A DNA stretch of 8,350 nt from Candidatus Altarchaeum sp. (lineage in GTDB: Archaea > Altiarchaeota > Altiarchaeia > Altiarchaeales > Altiarchaeaceae): contig JAGTWP010000057.1 of NCBI GenBank assembly GCA_018260755.1, positions 1 to 8,350 on the forward strand. Reading direction: 5' to 3'. Made by a program: the position numbers and the translations under genes. How positions within the stretch are numbered: position 1 is the first letter of the stretch; each line of letters begins with the position of its first letter. The notes beneath the pieces are model-generated. The model was not told the origin of the DNA and did not search any database. It worked only from the letters and a program-made list of their open reading frames with translations. Below are positions 5,152-8,350 of the stretch, piece by piece.

Positions 5152-6453
5152 TCTTTCTCTCAAATCATTTAATGCATCCTCACACACAATTGATGTTATT
5201 CCTTCTTTTTTCATCTTTTTGTATGTTTCCTTCCTTAATAAATTTTTAAAATTTAAATTTAACTCTTCACATGCTAATTTTAACGCTTCATAACTCTCGG
5301 TATATTTCAAAAAACAAAAAATTTTATTGTACTTTTGCGACAGCAGATATTTCTTTATTCGTTCCTTTGTTACTTCAATATACCTTTTCTTTATAAATTC
5401 ATTCTCTAATTTTTCGTCCCAGTTGTAAGCATTAAGCGGCTCAAAATTTTCAAACTCTCTCGGAATAACTCCTGGATTTGAAATCATAACCTGATGAACA
5501 GATTTATATTTCTCTTTGTCTAAATCGCTTAATATATTTAAAATTTTTTTGTGCGTTTCCGATTCGGAATACGGTTTCTTTGCGGAACACGGAAGAAATA
5601 AAACAATATCCTTGCCTGTTTGTTTTTTGTACCATCTCTGCAAATAGTCCTGCCATACCTCAAAATAAGGATGTGTTAAAAATTCCTCTCCGACACCATC
5701 TAAAATTTTTGGAGCCCTAAATCTCGGAACAAATTTAAATGTCTCAACATCAAGTTCAATTTTTGGGTTGCCATTCCACTTGCTTGTAATATCAAAAAAT
5801 TCTTCTTTACTTAAAAAATTCCATTCTCCTTTAATCCATAAATCAAAAATTTCGGAATTTTCGTGAGGCAGCAAATTGAGCAAAACAATACTATCCGCAT
5901 AATTCAAAGCAAAATTTACTGATTTTTCTAATTCTGCCTTCCAATTCTTTAGAGGTAAATTTACAAGCAGATAAACCCTTACTTTACATCCTAATGAGCG
6001 AATTAAATTTGCAACATTCTCAAAATCCTTAACCTTAAAGCCCTTGTTTATTGTCTTTAAAATTTTATCGCTTGCTGACTCAAGCCCGATTGCTATATTT
6101 ATTTTTGCATTTGTTTCTTTCAGACATAAAATTTTCTCCTTTGTTATGAATTCAGGTCTGCTTTCAAGATAAATTTCCGAAATTTTGTTTTCCTTAGTTT
6201 TTTCAATAAAGTATTCAAAAATTTCCTTTGGGATTTGCTTTTCATCAAAAAAACTTCCGCTTCCGAAAATTTTTACAACAGAATCGTCTTTGAGGTTTGC
6301 AAAAAAATCATCTAAAATTGCTACCAAGTCCTTGTTTGTTCTCTTTTTGTAAATTTTTCCATATCCGCAAAAGATACATTTTCCCCAGGCACACCGCCCC
6401 GAATTTAAGATTAAAGTAGCCATTCCTATAAATGCGTTATTGTAAAGGAACAT
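5137..6453 (-). CDS. raSEA-arcS: Radical-SAM/ArcS fusion, probable archaeosine synthase (RaSEA-ArcS)
   Basis: Probably makes archaeosine at position 15 of tRNA. In the known pathway ArcS attaches lysine to the preQ0 base and the radical-SAM enzyme RaSEA cleaves the adduct to archaeosine. Here one 438-residue chain seems to carry both. Residues about 10-250 form a radical-SAM domain with C21, C26 and C29 (CX4CX2C, followed by GYG), then GSGSFFD (64-70), YLESRPEF (95-102) and IGLESASDKIL (122-132). Residues about 281-400 match the ArcS core, with PCSAKKPYSESETH (288-301) fitting the ArcS signature PCX3KPYX2SX2H. The TGT-like and PUA domains of full ArcS are not seen. The ATG at 6453 was chosen because TATAAAC is centred about 27 bp upstream; Met11 (6423) is an alternative. 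A related tRNA-modifying role cannot be excluded. Confidence 0.82.
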   Translation of the reverse strand: MFLYNNAFIGMATLILNSGRCAWGKCIFCGYGKIYKKRTNKDLVAILDDFFANLKDDSVVKIFGSGSFFDEKQIPKEIFEYFIEKTKENKISEIYLESRPEFITKEKILCLKETNAKINIAIGLESASDKILKTINKGFKVKDFENVANLIRSLGCKVRVYLLVNLPLKNWKAELEKSVNFALNYADSIVLLNLLPHENSEIFDLWIKGEWNFLSKEEFFDITSKWNGNPKIELDVETFKFVPRFRAPKILDGVGEEFLTHPYFEVWQDYLQRWYKKQTGKDIVLFLPCSAKKPYSESETHKKILNILSDLDKEKYKSVHQVMISNPGVIPREFENFEPLNAYNWDEKLENEFIKKRYIEVTKERIKKYLLSQKYNKIFCFLKYTESYEALKLACEELNLNFKNLLRKETYKKMKKEGITSIVCEDALNDLRERIKEI

Positions 6454-6467
6454 ATATTAAAGTTCGC

Positions 6468-6497
6468 ATCGGTAAGTTTATACCAAAAGTTACCGAT
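6468..6497 (-). promoter_or_regulatory. TATA box inside a palindrome: promoter and candidate operator
   Basis: A perfect 8-bp inverted repeat, ATCGGTAA (6468-6475) and TTACCGAT (6490-6497), flanks 14 bp that contain a minus-strand TATAAAC (6476-6482). The TATA box is centred about 27 bp before the ATG of the radical-SAM/ArcS gene. A palindrome spanning a TATA box is a typical archaeal repressor site layout. It is also more GC-containing than the surrounding sequence. Confidence 0.5.
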
Positions 6498-6852
6498 TTA
6501 ACCTGTAATAATTAAGCGGTTTATAAATTATGTGCGGTCTGAAATTTTATTTATCAACTTCTCTAACAGTTTCAATTGTAAGCATCCATTCCAATAAAGG
6601 AATAAATTTTGGTGGTGATAAACAGGTAATGCTGAATATTAACACATTTTTATCACAGTCGTTTAAATTGAGCAAAAATTTAAAATTTTACTGTATAAGC
6701 AATGTGATTTATTTTTGATAAGCATTACTTATTAGCCACTACTAAAAGAATGAGCATACTTTGTATAAAAATAAAAATTTCAAATTCAAAAAAAATAAGA
6801 ATTCAAAAAAAAAAATTCAAACCATAATCTTTTGTTCTGTGCAAGAAATCAA
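6498..6852. other. Gene-poor intergenic stretch
   Basis: No convincing gene. A 62-codon plus-strand frame (6530-6718) has no recognisable motif and no promoter evidence. Structure seen: an 8-bp inverted repeat GTGATAAA/TTTATCAC (6615-6622 and 6649-6656) and an imperfect one, TAAGCAATG/CATTACTTA (6696-6704 and 6723-6731). The right part is A-rich and acts as the probable terminator of the eS1 gene. A small RNA is possible, but no tRNA or known RNA family was recognised. Confidence 0.5.
6764..6815 (-). terminator. T-tract terminator of the eS1 gene
   Basis: Read on the minus strand, runs of 11 T (6805-6815) and 8 T (6788-6795) and further T-rich sequence follow 38 bp after the eS1 stop codon. 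There is no strong hairpin. This fits the oligo-T termination usual in archaea. Confidence 0.55.
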
Positions 6853-7659
6853 TTAGGCTGTTCCGGTAGGTTGTTGCTCGGAAGGTGTCCGTGTTGATTG
6901 CTCTGCTGATTGTTGATTATTGGATGGATGAGGTGTTTCTGAAGGTAAATTTTCCTGTACGGGGGTTGTAGAGGTTGTTTCTGTTGCAGGTGTTTCGGGA
7001 GTACTTGTTTCTGTTGCAGGTGTTTCGGGAGTACTTGTTTCTGTTGCAGGTGTTTCGGGAGTACTTGTTTCTGTTGTTCCAGTAATAGGTATTAATTGCA
7101 GGACCTTCATGTTTCTTATTTCAACCCTTCTTACAGGTGCAATTGTCTTTAAATTTTTAAAAATTTCAACATTTGTCCTTCCGGAAATAACAAGTTCCAA
7201 AAAATTGTGCATCCCTTCGTTCTTATAATAATCTAAAACCACAGGTATTCTTTTTATCATATCTCCTTTTTGAGATGCATGAATTTTATATGCGGTAAGT
7301 ACATTCACCGCAAGCTTTATATCAGCATCCTTTAATTTAACAATGTATGGCTGATCTATTACAGTATGTCCAGGGATAATCCTGCTCATTAAATATTTTC
7401 TATCTACTTTCAATGTATCAAACATAGTCAATGCCCTGTCTCCTTTTACTTCGTATATCTTAAATATTACATTCACATGCTGCTTTTGTTTATCCTGGGT
7501 AATATCTCTGATAGAGTACTTAATTTTTCTGTTAATTAAATTTCCCGGATCTGATGAGATAACCAATCCCATCTCCTTGGATCCAAAATTTTCCGGAAGT
7601 ATAATTTTATACTTTTTCTTTAATTTCCACTTATCTTTTTTTCCAAATGCTTTTGCCAT
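6853..7659 (-). CDS. rps3ae: Ribosomal protein eS1 (S3Ae) with a Thr/Pro/Glu repeat tail
   Basis: Small-subunit ribosomal protein eS1, present in archaea and eukaryotes and located near the mRNA exit region. Residues 1-190 are the family core: the basic start MAKAFGKKDKWKLKKKYKI, LPENFGSKEMG (21-31), DITQDKQKQHVNVIFKIYEV (52-71), GDRALTMF (73-80) and PVRRVEIRNMKVLQL (175-189). Archaeal eS1 normally ends near here. This protein continues for about 75 residues of disordered sequence (193-268) containing three perfect TSTPETPATE repeats, then a Gln/Ser/Thr/Pro-rich end. The tail has no lysine and is acidic, unlike a typical ribosomal protein tail. The ATG at 7659 has a TATA-like TTTAAAATATAAG about 26 bp upstream and no Shine-Dalgarno sequence. 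It is divergent from the gene at 7777. Confidence 0.93.
   Translation of the reverse strand: MAKAFGKKDKWKLKKKYKIILPENFGSKEMGLVISSDPGNLINRKIKYSIRDITQDKQKQHVNVIFKIYEVKGDRALTMFDTLKVDRKYLMSRIIPGHTVIDQPYIVKLKDADIKLAVNVLTAYKIHASQKGDMIKRIPVVLDYYKNEGMHNFLELVISGRTNVEIFKNLKTIAPVRRVEIRNMKVLQLIPITGTTETSTPETPATETSTPETPATETSTPETPATETTSTTPVQENLPSETPHPSNNQQSAEQSTRTPSEQQPTGTA
6975..7076. repeat. 30-bp tandem repeat, 3.4 copies, in the eS1 gene
   Basis: Three identical 30-bp units (6975-7004, 7005-7034, 7035-7064) and 12 bp of a fourth. The period is a multiple of three, so each unit adds ten residues (TSTPETPATE in one phase) without shifting frame. Perfect identity suggests recent slippage expansion. Confidence 0.97.
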
Positions 7660-7674
7660 TTTAAAATTATCTTT

Positions 7675-7710
7675 AAACTTATATTTTAAATTAAACTTAT
7701 CTTTTAAATT
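7675..7710. repeat. 18-bp tandem repeat in the eS1 promoter
   Basis: AAACTTATATTTTAAATT (7675-7692) and AAACTTATCTTTTAAATT (7693-7710) are adjacent and differ at one base. The proximal copy contains the TATA-like box of the eS1 gene (7679-7691, minus strand), so the gene may have two TATA-like elements. Confidence 0.6.
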
Positions 7711-7776
7711 AGTATTTTAAGATTAATAATTTATAAAGTAAATTAACATTAATAATTCACAAAGCAAAATTAAAAA

Positions 7777-8350
7777 ATGTATGTCCTCTTTTGTGCATCT
7801 GCGGACTTAAAGGATGCAAAATATATTAGAAAAGGTAGTAAAAATTTATTGCAGATGAAATTTGGAATCTGCGATACATTAGCAATGTGCGGAAATGTTG
7901 TTGATTGCAAGAGAACAAAATTCGGAGTTATGCTAACCTTAAATGACGGTGAAATTTTTGTGATTACAGCAGGAACATTTAATAAAAATGCCCTGCAGGA
8001 TGCGGATAATGTTTTACAAAAATTTTCTGGAGGAAATAAAGAAATTTATTTATTGCTCTATGTAAATCCTTTTTACAGAGGGGCAATTTATTTAAACGCA
8101 AATCAGGATTACAGCGTAATTGAAGTTACAAAACAAATTTATGAAAAATTTCATGAAATAAGAAAAAAAGGACTTACATATTTGATGGAAAAATTTAACA
8201 AAAATATGGTGTCTGAAAAAGAAAAAGCAAAAAAAGAGAAGGAAGAAAGAGAGACAAAAGAAGAGAAGAAAGAAAGAGAGACAAAAGAAGAGAAGAAAGA
8301 AAGAGAGACAAAAGAAGAGAAGGAAGAAGGAGAGACAAAAGAAGAGAAGA
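7777..8350 (+). CDS. Unrecognised protein, possible OB fold, with Lys/Glu repeat tail (partial)
   Basis: The frame opens at ATG 7777 and runs without a stop to the window edge (191 codons, 3' end missing). Residues about 25-118 alternate short hydrophobic strands with glycines and turns: ICDTLAMCGNVVDC, FGVMLTLNDGEIFVITAG, KEIYLLLYVN and GAIYLNANQDYSVIEVT. This looks like a small five-strand OB-type barrel and loosely resembles RPA-associated OB proteins of archaea, but no diagnostic motif is present. A helix follows (about 117-140), then a highly charged tail of 9-residue repeats, ETKEEKKER, probably a long single helix or coiled coil. Cysteines at 6, 32, 38 and 44 are not spaced like a zinc finger. 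No Shine-Dalgarno sequence precedes the ATG. It is divergent from the eS1 gene. Function is unknown; single-stranded DNA or RNA binding is a guess. Confidence 0.75.
   Translation, partial: MYVLFCASADLKDAKYIRKGSKNLLQMKFGICDTLAMCGNVVDCKRTKFGVMLTLNDGEIFVITAGTFNKNALQDADNVLQKFSGGNKEIYLLLYVNPFYRGAIYLNANQDYSVIEVTKQIYEKFHEIRKKGLTYLMEKFNKNMVSEKEKAKKEKEERETKEEKKERETKEEKKERETKEEKEEGETKEEK
8251..8350. repeat. 27-bp tandem repeat at the right edge
   Basis: Units start at 8251, 8278, 8305 and 8332; the first two are identical, the third differs at its 3' part, and the fourth is cut by the window edge. Each unit encodes nine residues (ETKEEKKER or ETKEEKEEG). The period is a multiple of three and keeps the frame open. 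Confidence 0.95.

Noticed and set aside
6421-6453. Met11 (6423) as the start of the radical-SAM/ArcS gene
   Set aside because: Possible, because TATATTA lies next to the first ATG, but the TATAAAC box inside the palindrome is spaced correctly for the ATG at 6453, so the longer form is kept.
6530-6718. 62-codon plus-strand open frame
   Set aside because: No family motif, many Ser/Phe/Ile residues as expected from translated AT-rich noncoding DNA, and no supported promoter. It is left as intergenic.
6454-6852. tRNA gene in the long gap
   Set aside because: No TTCRA-type arm with matching acceptor stem could be found on either strand.

Overview
The window is strongly AT-rich archaeal DNA with a compact gene set of core archaeal functions: an Orc1/Cdc6 initiator, a SepF-type division protein, the H subunit of the A-type ATPase, the exosome subunit Csl4, an archaeal UMP kinase, an archaeosine-type tRNA modification protein and ribosomal protein eS1. 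Archaeal SepF implies FtsZ-based division, which points to a euryarchaeal, Altiarchaeota-like or DPANN lineage rather than to the Sulfolobales. I cannot name the species. Almost no gene has a Shine-Dalgarno sequence, and several have a TATA-like box about 25-30 bp before the ATG, so leaderless transcription looks like the rule.

Layout: (1) 1-1557, cdc6 on the minus strand, ending in a repeat-encoded charged tail at the left edge. (2) 1558-2113, a control region carrying a perfect 299-bp duplication of the cdc6 upstream region plus its first 45 codons, and a candidate replication origin. (3) 2114-3534, three plus-strand genes: sepF, ahaH and csl4. (4) 3535-3920, a 386-bp gap between convergent genes, filled by an ordered chain of stem-loops. 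(5) 3921-5106, a CBS-pair protein (minus) divergent from pyrH (plus). (6) 5137-6453, a minus-strand protein joining a radical-SAM domain to the ArcS signature domain, apparently a one-chain archaeosine enzyme. (7) 6454-6852, a 399-bp stretch with no convincing gene. (8) 6853-7659, eS1 with a tandem-repeat Thr/Pro/Glu tail (minus). (9) 7777 to the right edge, an unrecognised protein, possibly OB-fold, with a Lys/Glu repeat tail that runs off the window.

Most genes serve housekeeping information processing: replication start (Cdc6), division (SepF), RNA decay (Csl4), tRNA modification and translation (eS1). They are not a classical single operon, since strands alternate. The most notable observations are the hairpin array at 3548-3819, the RaSEA-ArcS fusion, the perfect duplication before cdc6, a palindrome flanking the TATA box of the fusion gene, and a shared tendency for genes to end in in-frame tandem-repeat tails (three of eight genes). 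Both window ends lie inside such repeats, which suggests that this is a whole short contig cut at repeats.
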